NCBI GenBank assembly: GCA_000934455.1
Contig: KN884706.1
Coordinates: forward strand, 32,779 to 52,960
Direction: 5' to 3'
Length of the DNA: 20,182 nt
DNA from: Apostichopus parvimensis
Lineage: Eukaryota > Echinodermata > Holothuroidea > Aspidochirotida > Stichopodidae
The first letter of the stretch is position 1. Every line of letters starts with the position of its first letter. Positions 9,616 to 18,431 of this stretch are shown here, in pieces. A model generated the notes under the pieces. That model was not told where the DNA came from and made no database searches. It saw only the letters and a program-made list of their open reading frames with translations. The translations under genes were made by a program, and so were the position numbers.

Positions 9616-10107
9616 TAGTCAGTATTGCGAAGTTCGGAACACTGCGAAGTTCGGACACCCCTAAGAAATACACGATTTCACCATGACAACCTACAGGAAG
9701 AGCCAAATCTCACCAAAAAGTACAAAGCTACAGTTATTTTCTCTCCAAAATGACCCGTGTGCAAGTAAATACTTACATATTTGTCAATAAAATGACGGAG
9801 ATATATGAAGTCTGTTATAATTACTGAAAGAGCAACTGCGCCACCAATTTTATCACCAGCGCCACACTGTGGGACCCAGTGTCCGAACTTGACAATACTC
9901 TAGCAAAGAAATACCAGTTCCACAATCACGAAGAATCTTCTTGGAATACAACGTGAAAACAGTTTGCAGGAAAGAAAGTTTGGCCGTGTATCCTAATATA
10001 ACAAACTTCTCCCACCATATCAAGTATATTTTCAGGTGATTTATACCAGAAGATATAGTTTTGGGGTGTTTTAAGGCTTAGGTGTCCGAACTTCGAAGTG
10101 TCCATGC
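9616..10107. mobile_element. 492-bp inverted-repeat element, tandem copy 1
   Basis: Non-autonomous, MITE-like element. Its left part has two head-to-tail GCGAAGTTCGGA motifs (9627 and 9644 onward); its right end reads GGTGTCCGAACTTCGAAGTG, which is the inverted form. An additional inverted copy of the left motif lies internally at 9878-9900. TACTA abuts the element on both sides (9611-9615 and 10108-10112). The repeated TTCGGACA words recall the subterminal repeats of pogo/Tigger-like elements of the Tc1/mariner superfamily; that assignment is inference. No transposase is encoded; the 70-codon minus frame (9926-10138) is incidental. Confidence 0.75.
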
Positions 10108-10112
10108 TACTA

Positions 10113-10604
10113 TAGTCAGTATTGCGAATTTCGGACACCTACGAATTTCGGACACCCCTAAGAAATACACGATTTCACCATGACAACCTACAGGAAAAGC
10201 CAAGTTTCACCAAAAAGTACAAAGCTACAGTTATTTTCTCTCCAAAATGACCCGTGTGCAAGTAAATACTTACATATTTGTCAATAAAATGACGGAGATC
10301 TATGAAGTCTGTTATAATTACTGAAATAGCAACTGCGCCACCAATTTTATCACCAGCGCCACACTGTGGGACTGTGTGTCCGAAAATTCGCAATACTCTA
10401 GCAAAGAAATACCAGTTCCACAATCACAAGAATCTTCTTGGAATACAACGTGAAAACAGTTTGCAGGAAAGAAAGTTTGGCCGTGTATCGTAATATAACA
10501 CACTTCTCCCACCATATCAAGTATATTTTCAGGTGATTTATACCAGAAGATATAGTTTTGGGACGTTTTAAGGCTTAGGTGTCCGGAATTGTCCATGTCC
10601 ATGC
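10113..10604. mobile_element. 492-bp inverted-repeat element, tandem copy 2
   Basis: A near-identical repeat of copy 1 at a constant offset of 497 bases (checked at ACTATAGTC and CACGATTTC). Its left motifs are GCGAATTTCGGACACC and a second CGAATTTCGGACACCCC; an inverted internal copy is at 10376-10397. The right end (GGTGTCCGGAATTGTCC) has drifted. TACTA follows at 10605-10609. Copy-specific substitutions show that the two have diverged since duplication. The overlapping short frames at 10175-10602 on both strands are shadows of this repeat. Confidence 0.75.
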
Positions 10605-10609
10605 TACTA

Positions 10610-10970
10610 GTGCTAGCCTAGTGCTGTAGTAGTACCTAGTCCCTGTGTAAGGCTAGTTCTTGAAGTTGTAGGCTTAATGATAGGCCTACGTTATGTACCT
10701 TGGCTAGCTAGAACTTGAATTAGTATTACTACTACTACTACTTACTTGTCCTAACTTTAAGTAGTACTAGTAGCATAGGCCAATACAGGTGGATATCGGC
10801 CTAGGCCTAGCCTAGGATAAAGTTACAAACTGACAGCCTAACTTGAGCTACTGTAGCATACTGCATAGGTTAGACCTTGAAATTATACTCAAATATGTGA
10901 CAATGATCCCATTTATTTTCATTTTCAACTTGAATATCACAGTTAGTATTTTCAAAATATGTTGCACGAT
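10610..10970. other. TAGTAC / GGCCTA-rich low-complexity stretch
   Basis: Short words such as TAGTAC, CTACTACTA, AGGCCTA and CCTAGGCCTAGCCTAGG are clustered here, many self-complementary. There is no frame and no recognised element. Confidence 0.5.
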
Positions 10971-10978
10971 TCACTTAC

Positions 10979-11300
10979 CTTGGATAGCCTTGTGTGGCCA
11001 ACCTTACCCTCTCTCTACGATCACTGCTTGTACCACAGCGTTGTGTTTACAAGTGTAAGTTTGTAACCAGGCTCGACCAAGCCCAAACGAAGGCAGGGCA
11101 CAAAACAAACTTGTAATGACTCAGTTAGTGGCATGCGAGCAAACCTATGCATATCCTGTTTGTACAGTATTACAGAAATCCATGTGTGAAGAAAGTGCGT
11201 TGACGAACCCGTGTTGACCATTCACAGTCCTTACCTTAGATCATACGTTACTGGTGCGCAGGTGCAGGTAATCAATTTTCGTGGCGCCAAGATAGCAGCT
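10979..11300 (-). promoter_or_regulatory. Candidate first-exon / promoter zone of a leftward gene
   Basis: Two strong minus-strand donors occur: CCAAG|GTAAGT (exon end 10979) and CTAAG|GTAAGG (exon end 11235). CpG density is normal here, unlike the CpG-poor DNA to the left, and a palindromic GGCGCC core in an E2F-like context (TTGGCGCC, minus strand, 11283-11290) lies just upstream. A non-coding first exon of the ABHD2-like gene, or of the gene ending at 1649, would fit. No minus-strand TATA box is seen. A plus-strand donor-like site (GAAAG|GTAAGG at 11416/11417) lies close by, so rightward transcription is also possible. Confidence 0.22.
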
Positions 11301-12003
11301 TGCCAGGTCCGGTGTGAAATTGACATTCAGTTGACAAAAAATAACTAAAATTCTACTATCAGGTATAATAATATCAATAGAATCACTGCATGTGTTTTGG
11401 TTAGGGATTTGGAAAGGTAAGGTATCTTGAAGGCTAGTAGTGTCCTATCGGTATAAAGGGAATCTCCCGCGTGTCATTAGTTTATTCATATGCGAAATTC
11501 CTGAAGTACCGTAATATAGGCGATGTATTTGCAACAATTGTGAAAACTGTCACTTTAATTTGAGCGCAAAGAACAGTTTTCATGCAATAAACACATGCAT
11601 TCATATCAAATGCAATATTTCTAACAACCTACATTATTAATTAGACATATTATATGCATATGTTCTTATTTTTAAGTCTATTAATAATAAATTACCAGTC
11701 AATTTTAATGATTACTTTAATTTCAATTATAATATACATAACTATACTACACCAGATCCTCTGGACATTTATTTTCTTTGCCCATAAATACCGATGTCTT
11801 TAAACGTTCCATCGTCTGTTATGGTGTTAATTTCTGGAATAGCTTAAGTCATGCATTAAGACATATTAAGTACCTTAATTCATTTTCATTCAAGTTGAAA
11901 AATCATCTTTTATCCAAGTATCAACATCTATAGATCTACATTTGTCTCTGACTTTTAGTATTTCCCACATTATCACAATGCCTTTTTTGTTTAGTTTAGG
12001 GGT
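11301..12003. other. AT-rich non-coding stretch
   Basis: No supportable gene. A TATAAAG word at about 11452 on the plus strand is not followed by a recognisable transcript. A G-run (12004-12013) marks the right border. Confidence 0.4.
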
Positions 12004-12019
12004 GGGGGGGGGGTATAGG

Positions 12020-12265
12020 TCTTCTTGGTAAGGGGCTTTATTACCATGCCCATATCCTTTATACATGTTGTCTTTATTTTTGGTGGGCTTCTTGTACAAG
12101 CTACGGCTTCCAAGCCCTTCCACCATTTTCTCTCCGTAATTTCCATTATTTTTCTTTTATATGATTTATTACTTATTATTTTCTTTGCATGGTATTGTTT
12201 TCACCGTCTTATTATTATATAAACATTGTGAGGAAATGGAAAAAATAAATGAAATGAAATGAAAT
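12020..12265 (+). mobile_element. 3' tail of a LINE-type retrotransposon
   Basis: A T-rich 3' UTR-like region leads to GGAAATGGAAAAAATAAATG and then AAATG-type pentamer repeats ending at about 12266. A short pentamer tail after a G/C-hairpin region (GGGCTTCTTG...CCAAGCCC at 12086-12117) is the usual 3' end of CR1/L2-like non-LTR retrotransposons. No reverse-transcriptase sequence remains, so this is a severely 5'-truncated copy. The hydrophobic 65-codon frame at 12025-12222 only translates T-rich DNA. Confidence 0.55.
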
Positions 12266-12689
12266 GTGGGCACCTAAATCGCCTAACGAGAATATAACCC
12301 ACAAACGTTTAGGTAAGACCTTACAATGAACACTCGGTGTCCCGATGTGTGGTAAATGATACAAACGGTAAAACAAATTTAGTTGTGCATTCACAAAAAA
12401 GGTTAAATAATGGGTGCTCAGTCGTTATACGCATCATTAAATACATTTTATTATTAACGTTATTTAAAAGTTCGTTCAACTGTTATTCTACAACGAATAG
12501 TGAATGTTAATTTACGGTATTACAGTCTTTAACGTTGATAACGTGCTGTTATTTTAAAGACCGGTAAATGAACATTCACTTATCATGAATGCACATGCTA
12601 ACTAACTTTTCCGCTATGCTAGTCTTACAAATCTGCTAAATTGTTCAAACGGCGTGCCACAGTAGTATTACCTCAAAATGTCACAAAAT
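12266..12689. other. CpG-normal non-coding stretch
   Basis: No supportable gene or repeat. CpG is clearly more frequent than in the flanking domains: about 20 in 12301-12900. Confidence 0.4.
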
Positions 12690-12970
12690 GAACTTGCGTT
12701 TAATGCTTTATTTACAGATTCAATCCATAGTTTAATTATGCCTCGAAATACACCATTTGTCGTTTAAATTTTTCCCTTTCTGGGGAGGACCCCTGATACA
12801 TAGGACTTGACTTCAACTACAACAAGGCTACACCCCTTCTTTATGGAATCCTTCATTCGTCTCTGGCCCTCCTATACTCTCTCAGCAACTATCTGCATCA
12901 GTCGGGGGATTTTAGATTTATCCCCCCCCCCTCCTCCTCCCCACCTTTTGAAATCATGTGCACGCCACTG
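12690..12970 (-). mobile_element. Truncated hAT-like non-autonomous element
   Basis: It shares its core with the complete element at 19502-19947: TTTAATTATGCCTCGAAATA here against TCTAAATATGCCTCAGAATG there, followed by CTGGGG and a C-rich block. Its right end, read on the minus strand, is CAGTGGCGTGCACATGATTT and then an AAAAGGTGGGGAGG run. CAGTGGCGT followed by a G-rich run is a terminus I associate with hAT-type elements of marine invertebrates. The other terminus is missing. The 74-codon frame at 12807-13031 is incidental. Confidence 0.65.
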
Positions 12971-13159
12971 CTTGAAGCATGACATAAAAAAATTAAAAAT
13001 GCGAAAGACAGGACCTTGCAAGATAAAGTAATTAGAGGGCGCTCTCTGCATATCACTTAATGTACCAGAAAGTCATATTTCTGCAGTGACTAAGATTTTA
13101 GGTCTCAGCTTTTTCATATTTCAAATCGACGATTAAGTTTGGGGGGAGGGGGGACTTTG
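12971..13159. other. Non-coding stretch with G-runs
   Basis: No gene. G-runs occur at 13141-13146 and 13148-13153. Confidence 0.4.
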
Positions 13160-13415
13160 GAGTAAAAACCGAGTCTCATCATCAAGGGTACGTAGGTGTA
13201 ATTTTTAAAGTTCACTTTTAGCCTTTTACAATGAATTTGAATTTTTCACTCATTTTGCCTTTCTACTATTTAATCCCTTTTTACCTTTTTGTATCTACAT
13301 CTTTAACATCCATTTATAGTTTATTTTCTTGATTTGAATGTTTTATTGTAAAGCACCTTAGAGCGATTTTATATTGGATAAGGCGCTATATAAATTCTGT
13401 AAAATAAATAAATAA
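13160..13415 (+). mobile_element. 3' end of an L2/CR1-like LINE (or a SINE sharing its tail)
   Basis: The block GTAAAGCACCTTAGAGCGAT...GGCGCTATATAAAT (13348-13394) followed by AAATAAATAAATAAG is the widely shared 3' end of L2/CR1-type retrotransposons and of SINEs that borrow their tail. Upstream is T-rich 3' UTR-like sequence. No reverse-transcriptase remnant is visible. The left boundary is a guess. Confidence 0.75.
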
Positions 13416-15739
13416 GCACAGATGGGCACGACACTGTCAGCCTACATACTTTCTGCGCCCGCTAAAAGTCTATCCAGTCCTGTTAATGCGAATTGATAAA
13501 CATACTTAGTCTACTGAATGTGTGCTTTTAAGTTTTTTGCGAGGGGTAAGTGATCAAAAAAGGGGAGAAGTCTTTAATGATCCTCCCACTAACGGCCCGA
13601 AAAAACAAAAAGTAGGGGGAGGCGAAATACAATAGTGCCCCCCCCCCCCCGTATACTAAACGGGGAACGTAACGTCCCCTGATCATACACCCCAAGTCCG
13701 ATATTTAATATACAGTGTACTAATGGCATGTTACCGCTGAAGCAGGTTAACAGTATTAGTTGACCAGTCACCAAGACGACGAAAAATGAAAGAAAGCAGA
13801 GAAAGCACAGACTCTATACGGCATTATTTACATAATACAAACCTCCCCCACTCCATCCCAACACCACCCCACCATCCGGGAAGTAGTTTGAGAGTCCTTC
13901 TAAAATAGTCTTCTTTTCAAATATCTTACGGTTAAAGGCACAGGCATCATGGTATTGCACTTCGCTCTAAGTGACATTGTTCAATTAAAGTAACTTAGCG
14001 ACTACTTACATACCATAGTTTATTGCTCAATTTATCATACATATGCACGGACGGAGTAACCGATAGTTTCAAAAGTTCGTTGTAGCAAAGTTGAATCGTC
14101 TATATAGGCCTACGGCTTGCACGACGTGGTCATATATATAGTATTGGGACCTGTACTAAATATTATTGGTGAAGAAGATTTCCAAAGACAACGAATCATT
14201 AGTCATATGTTCTTATATATAATGATCGGAAAACTCATATCGTGAAATGATACAATTACACACATCCTCAATATTTTCAATGTCACTATGTTTTCTTACC
14301 CGAATCATTAATGACGCAATGTCGCGCGACAAGCTCATAATGCCGATGGTATACTACATTAATATATCCGAGCGGTTGCTGATACTCCGGGTACTCTTAC
14401 AACTTTGAAGTACCCATTTTGTTTTTCCGACACTTATGCAGAAAATTCCCGAAACCAATGATAACTAAAAGCAGCAAAGTATTTCTCTGCCTATCCAAAT
14501 CCAAAATTAACATATTTTGTTATTTCATGGCATTTACAGAGATCACGTACCGGCGGTTGAAAAATGCAAAATCCCATGTATTGTACATGACTTGTATACT
14601 CAAAAAGTGTATAGACGAATAAAAATGAAAAAAAAAATCATTGAAATGTAACCACGAATTTATGCGACTTAATATTTGACTACTCACTTGTATTACATTA
14701 TAATTAATGTACAGTGTGAAAATCGGACTTAGTTGCTATAGAGTTATCTTCCGATTAATATTCGTGACAAACCCGGATTTCTGTGAGATATCCCCGGAAA
14801 ATTCGATGTTTAAGCTTTGAATAGACGTGTGGAAGCAAAACCCTTCATATGAGAGTATACGTGATGGACAACTTACCAAGTTAAATAAAATCTTACTTGA
14901 TTTAAGATATCAGTTTTATCGTTTTTTGACACAAATGCTGACCAAAGACTTCAGCAATACGCTAACTGTGTGATATCATCAAGTCTCATTTTTACACAAC
15001 GTTTAACGTTTTCTTTATTTATTACCATATATGTTTATTAATAATTGCTTAACTTGTAAGAGAGACGGGATGACTTTAAACATGTTGAATCTATCATTGA
15101 CAACACTGTTAATATTGACCATAAAATGATGGAAGAAAATGTAACAGAACGTGTAAAGGGCACCATTACATCACATATCGACAAACTGACAACAGCCTGA
15201 CATAAGATACTCCGCTACATTTCCTAAACAGTAACATCTCCATCATTAGCTCAAAGAGTATCGCAGTGTGTTTGCTTGTTCTTTGAAACTTACATTAAAC
15301 TTTCAAATTGCTGTTCAATAAAACTACTCATAAAAGATAATTTCTAATACCTACCGAATATTATATACGGCAGTAAAAGTAGTGTTGGTCTTCGTTCTCC
15401 AAAGTGTTGGTTTTTGTTAGGGTGGGTGGGGGTTGGAAGGTTAGTGAAACATGGTGTCACGTTATCACTTGGTGTTGACAATGCGTTATCGCACACTTTA
15501 TCCACTTGTATTAAGGGAAGAAATGCAAGTAAGGGACATTATTATCATTAAACACGTGAGGAAAAAAACTGTAAGAAACGGCAATCGAAGAGAATGCGAT
15601 AACATTTGAGATATCGTATCAATCCGTCTGTTATTTTTGCATACAACAAGGTTTGTAATCATAGAGAACTTTCACTTGCGGAAAAGACGAATAGCGTCCT
15701 CTAATTTCTGCTGCACACATTGTTTACATTTCTATGCTT
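13416..15739. other. CpG-normal intergenic stretch, no gene recognised
   Basis: About 2.3 kb with no frame that reads like protein. CpG is frequent (about 26 in 14041-14640). A 13-base C-run lies at 13638-13650. Short frames at 13589-13774 and 14419-14622 show no family features. Confidence 0.45.
13638..13650. repeat. Poly-C run (13 bases)
   Basis: One of many homopolymer C or G runs in the window. Others of eight or more bases are at 6601-6610, 8903-8912, 12004-12013, 12922-12931, 19771-19778 and 20173-20182. Confidence 0.95.
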
Positions 15740-15949
15740 GACACACCGTGACCTTGTCGTTGTGCTGTGTACGGACGACAATGTTCAATTGCTCTGTACA
15801 CAAACTTGTGGCGCGTAGAAACTGGAGATCAGTACTCAGTGGAGGTAGCTATCGGATCGGACAAAGCAGACTACATTCCTGAGTATTTTTAGCTGAAATA
15901 TTCTACTCCGTCGTCGGCAGTTCCTTGAATCTGGGCTTGATAGGAAAAG
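15740..15949 (+). promoter_or_regulatory. Candidate promoter and non-coding first exon of a rightward gene
   Basis: This is a locally CpG-rich interval (GTACGGACGA, GGCGCG, TATCGGATCGGAC, CCGTCGTCGG) that ends in a good plus-strand donor, GAAAAG|GTATGA, at 15949/15950. CpG content collapses within about 250 bases to the right, as expected at the start of a methylated gene body. No TATA box or coding frame is seen, so the transcript start is not placed. This is inference from composition plus one donor. Confidence 0.25.
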
Positions 15950-16291
15950 GTATGATTTAGTACTATTTCAGTCTAGACTAGTTTAATCAGCCCCTGAAAT
16001 TCGCCTGTTGCTAGTCGCTCATCACGGGAAGGATCTTCATCTGAACACCATCTGTGGTTTCTATTGTTACTGCACCACAAGAGTAAGAAATCCTTGTGAC
16101 AGTTCTAAGTTCAGCTCAAGGATTTACCTTCAATGATAGCCATTATGTGTGCACACAATTATAGGGCTTAGTCCTCTGCTTTGTCAATAAATTCGGAAAC
16201 GATGTCGATGTGACCCATTGTGAAAATGCATGCTTTGTGTGGCAGCAAAAGCATTGTGTTAGTCGTTTATCTGTACATAGCTTTCTTTTAG
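15950..16291. other. Transition zone, probable intron start
   Basis: CpG density falls from normal to nearly none across this interval. No exon is recognised. Confidence 0.3.
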
Positions 16292-16363
16292 TTCCCAAAG
16301 AAAGTTAGAATTTGTGACCTATGCTCTTCAATGGCATTGCCTGTGCTAGACATGGCATAACAG
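16292..16363 (+). other. Possible small plus-strand exon
   Basis: A strong acceptor (TAGCTTTCTTTTAG|TTCCC at 16291/16292) and a donor (TAACAG|GTAGGC at 16363/16364) bracket 72 bases. All three through-frames contain stops, but a frame from the ATG at 16321 stays open to the donor (MLFNGIACARHGIT, then one base). It could be a 5' UTR exon, a start-codon exon or a chance pair of splice-like sites. Confidence 0.2.
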
Positions 16364-16535
16364 GTAGGCCTTGAATACATCCAAAAAGTAGGTCTAGGCC
16401 ACAAATGCTAAATGTACAGTAAGTAGTATTGGTATTTCAGCTGATTCACATGCTACTATACAATACTATTGTACAGTAATATTTAAAAAAATTGACAAAA
16501 TAATTGTTATCATAATATATCATTGTACCATTTAG
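16364..16535. other. AT-rich sequence with small inverted repeats
   Basis: Contains TACAATACTATTGTA (about 16458-16472), a self-complementary word related to those in the adjacent tandem repeat. No gene. Confidence 0.4.
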
Positions 16536-16770
16536 TACTAACTGCAACAATATTATTGTGGATGTTTTACATTATATTATTATGATACAATATTCTTGTA
16601 TGATGCTTTGTCAATGGGGAATACTACATGCAACAATATTATTGTGTATGTTTTGTATTCAGTACTTATTATTGTATGATATTATGTGAATCATGTAATG
16701 CTACATGCAATATAATTATTGTGGATGTTTTATGATAAAATATTATTGTATGGTATTATGTATTATGACG
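16536..16770. repeat. Degenerate tandem repeat, three units of about 77-87 bp
   Basis: Units start at about 16536, 16622 and 16699, each opening with TACTA/TGCTA-type sequence followed by GCAACAATATTATTGTG or a variant and GATGTTTTA/TATGTTTTG. Each contains a self-complementary ACAATATTATTGT-type core and a second TATTATTGTATG-like word, so each could fold into a small AT hairpin. Confidence 0.75.
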
Positions 16771-16825
16771 ATGCATGGGGAGGGAGGAAGGGAAAAAACA
16801 ATGTATCAAAGCTGTTGGACGACTC

Positions 16826-16910
16826 CTGATGGTATCACCGTTCTGATGGCATCGCCGTCCTGATGGCATCACCATCCTGAGGGCATCGCTTTCCTGAGGG
16901 CGCTCCCCTC
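16826..16910. repeat. 17-bp minisatellite, five units
   Basis: Five consecutive 17-base units of consensus CTGATGGCATCACCRTC start at 16826, 16843, 16860, 16877 and 16894. The last two have CTGAGGG instead of CTGATGG and the last is the most diverged. A short CA run follows at 16912-16927. Confidence 0.93.
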
Positions 16911-16927
16911 CCACACACACACTCACA

Positions 16928-17640
16928 CATGTATATTAATTTGTTTGAAACTGAGCTCACCTTACATGGATGGTGAATTGTTTAACTTTCGCACCACCAG
17001 GAGAGATAGAGAAGTGACAAATCGTTTTGGATGTGCAGACCTTCAAAAGTCATTTCATAAATAAAGGATAAAGATATGCTTACTTTCCTGTGCTGTTTTC
17101 CACCCCACCCTTACTTTTTCTCTTCCCCCCTCCCTATCTTCTTGTTTGCCTTTAACAAAATGCAAAAACAATATTTTCACAGTTTTTTCACACTTTTCAC
17201 TGCTGTGATGTGACATCCAATCTACATCATCTGTGGTCACCACTGTATAATAATGATGTTACAGTCAATAAATAGCCAGTTAACTGCATTCAGAGAAATG
17301 AATGTTTAAAGCCATTGTCACATAATTAACTGCTGCTATTCTACATGTGAATTTGTGTCCTCATATTCAAAGAATGTTACCTTGCCAAGAACTGAAGATA
17401 CAGGTTTTTATTCAAGGACACCTGATGTACAGTAGTTTTGGCAAACTATCAGTGTATACAATACAAACTGCATAATCACAAGGTAAAATAGTTCCTGTTA
17501 TTTATACAATTCAACTCATGTTACACTAATGGTTTAAGCTGTGATAAGCTGCTCTCAAATGTCACAAGGTCAATATTTCAAAGTGCTTTACCACATGTGG
17601 GTTATATACCTACTGTACATGTAAGTATATGAAAGCAGTA
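16928..17640. other. CpG-poor non-coding stretch
   Basis: No supportable gene. Short open frames at 16977-17075 and about 17320-17463 have no usable splice context at both ends and no recognised family. The minus frame at 17055-17243 shows nothing conserved. Confidence 0.35.
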
Positions 17641-17667
17641 CAGCAGACAACTTTTCAAGAGAAATGT

Positions 17668-17815
17668 GTAAAAGTAAGTGGGCCTGACATTTCGATCCTA
17701 GCAAGATCTTCTTCAGAGGCTGAACAGCAAGTAACAGAAAATACAGGGGACAAAATACAAGCACAGAACACAGATATGTTAATGAGCAGGGTGAACACAA
17801 AGAGATTGATGTAAG
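17668..17815 (-). mobile_element. Copy of the hammerhead-like repeat, possibly Penelope-like in origin
   Basis: The family core is at 17669-17720 on the minus strand. Upstream in element sense (17721-17815) is a further stretch reading TCTGTTACTTGCTGTTCAG into the core, which I take to be element sequence. Penelope-like retroelements and their small non-autonomous derivatives are known to carry hammerhead ribozymes, so this is the likeliest class, but no reverse transcriptase or GIY-YIG endonuclease is present. The short frames on both strands here are by-products. Confidence 0.5.
17678..17725 (-). ncRNA. Hammerhead-ribozyme-like motif
   Basis: On the minus strand, in order: GTTCA, GCCT (one side of stem I), CTGAAGA (core CUGANGA), one extra A, GATCT-TGCTA-GGATC (stem II with one G-U pair), GAAA, TGTC (ending in the NUH-type GTC), AGGC (other side of stem I, pairs with GCCT). 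The extra A between the first core box and stem II departs from the standard hammerhead core. Stem III would be almost absent, which is known only for hammerheads thought to act as dimers. In this copy GAAACGTC has become GAAATGTC, which breaks the self-complementary ACGT expected of a dimer stem III. It is therefore probably inactive. Alternatively it is a conserved structured terminus without ribozyme function. Confidence 0.4.
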
Positions 17816-17829
17816 AGGATTAGTTGACA

Positions 17830-18431
17830 AATGGCGAAAAGAAGAAATTATTTTATTTTAACTTTTCAAGAGACTTAGATCCCAGTGATTCCTCAACCTC
17901 AAGCAGGGAGATTTGCATCTAGATGCAGGACAACACAGTTTCTTCCAAACTAAATTCTTATTCATGTACAGTACTCCATTTAACTTTTCAAATTTCACTT
18001 TCCTTTACTAAGAAAAAACCTGAAAAACTGAAGAAATTGAAAATGTTTTGTAAATAACATATATCAAACAGTGTTCTTTTTGAGCATGTACACTCTAATG
18101 GATTTAATTTAAAGATTGTGACAGAACTGGTGTAGGAAATTGTTGTAGTATAAAGAGGGGAACGGCATGATTTCTTCTAAACCGCCATTGGAAAGTCCTG
18201 CTATTTGTCTCTATAAAGCTTAGTACTTGTTCATGCCATATATAGATCTGTTTGACATTTGTTGTGTGTTTATTATGAACAGTCTAGGTGAGAAGAGAGT
18301 GCCCAAGTTGAATCTTATTAAAGTGTGCAGGTGTTGGCTACTCCATAATGAGCTGTATTGAACACTAGCACATGTATAATTTACTTTGGCTTTTTTATAA
18401 AAGGTACAATAATTATGCAGAAAATTTTGTA
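17830..18431. other. CpG-poor non-coding stretch
   Basis: No supportable gene or repeat; probably intron if the neighbouring plus-strand exon is real. Confidence 0.35.

Noticed and set aside
10175..10602. Small frames on both strands over the 10.1-10.6 kb region
   Set aside because: They lie within the inverted-repeat element and have near-copies in the tandem partner; no transposase motifs.
11449..11459. TATAAAG word on the plus strand
   Set aside because: No exon, donor at suitable distance or transcript evidence follows it; such words are expected in AT-rich DNA.
12025..12222. Hydrophobic 65-codon frame
   Set aside because: It translates the T-rich 3' region of a LINE tail; the apparent membrane segments reflect poly-T codons.
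13031..13046. AGAGGGCGCTCTCT, resembling part of a CTCF motif
   Set aside because: The upstream CC and the rest of the motif are missing, and GGCGC palindromes occur in many repeats.
16977..17075. Open frame starting MDGELFNFRTTRRDREV with a nearby AATAAA
   Set aside because: Only about 32 codons, no donor or convincing acceptor, and no recognised family; indistinguishable from chance.
17320..17463. Two overlapping plus-strand frames of about 38-45 codons
   Set aside because: Two frames are open at once and the candidate donor (CAG|GTTTTT) is poor, so there is no reason to prefer either.
5829..17830. Two minus-strand small frames (5829-6026 and 17588-17830) sharing a KKILLGSK-like peptide
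   Set aside because: The similarity comes from the shared repeat nucleotides (GAAGAAGATCCTGCTAGG), not from a conserved protein; the frames differ outside the repeat.
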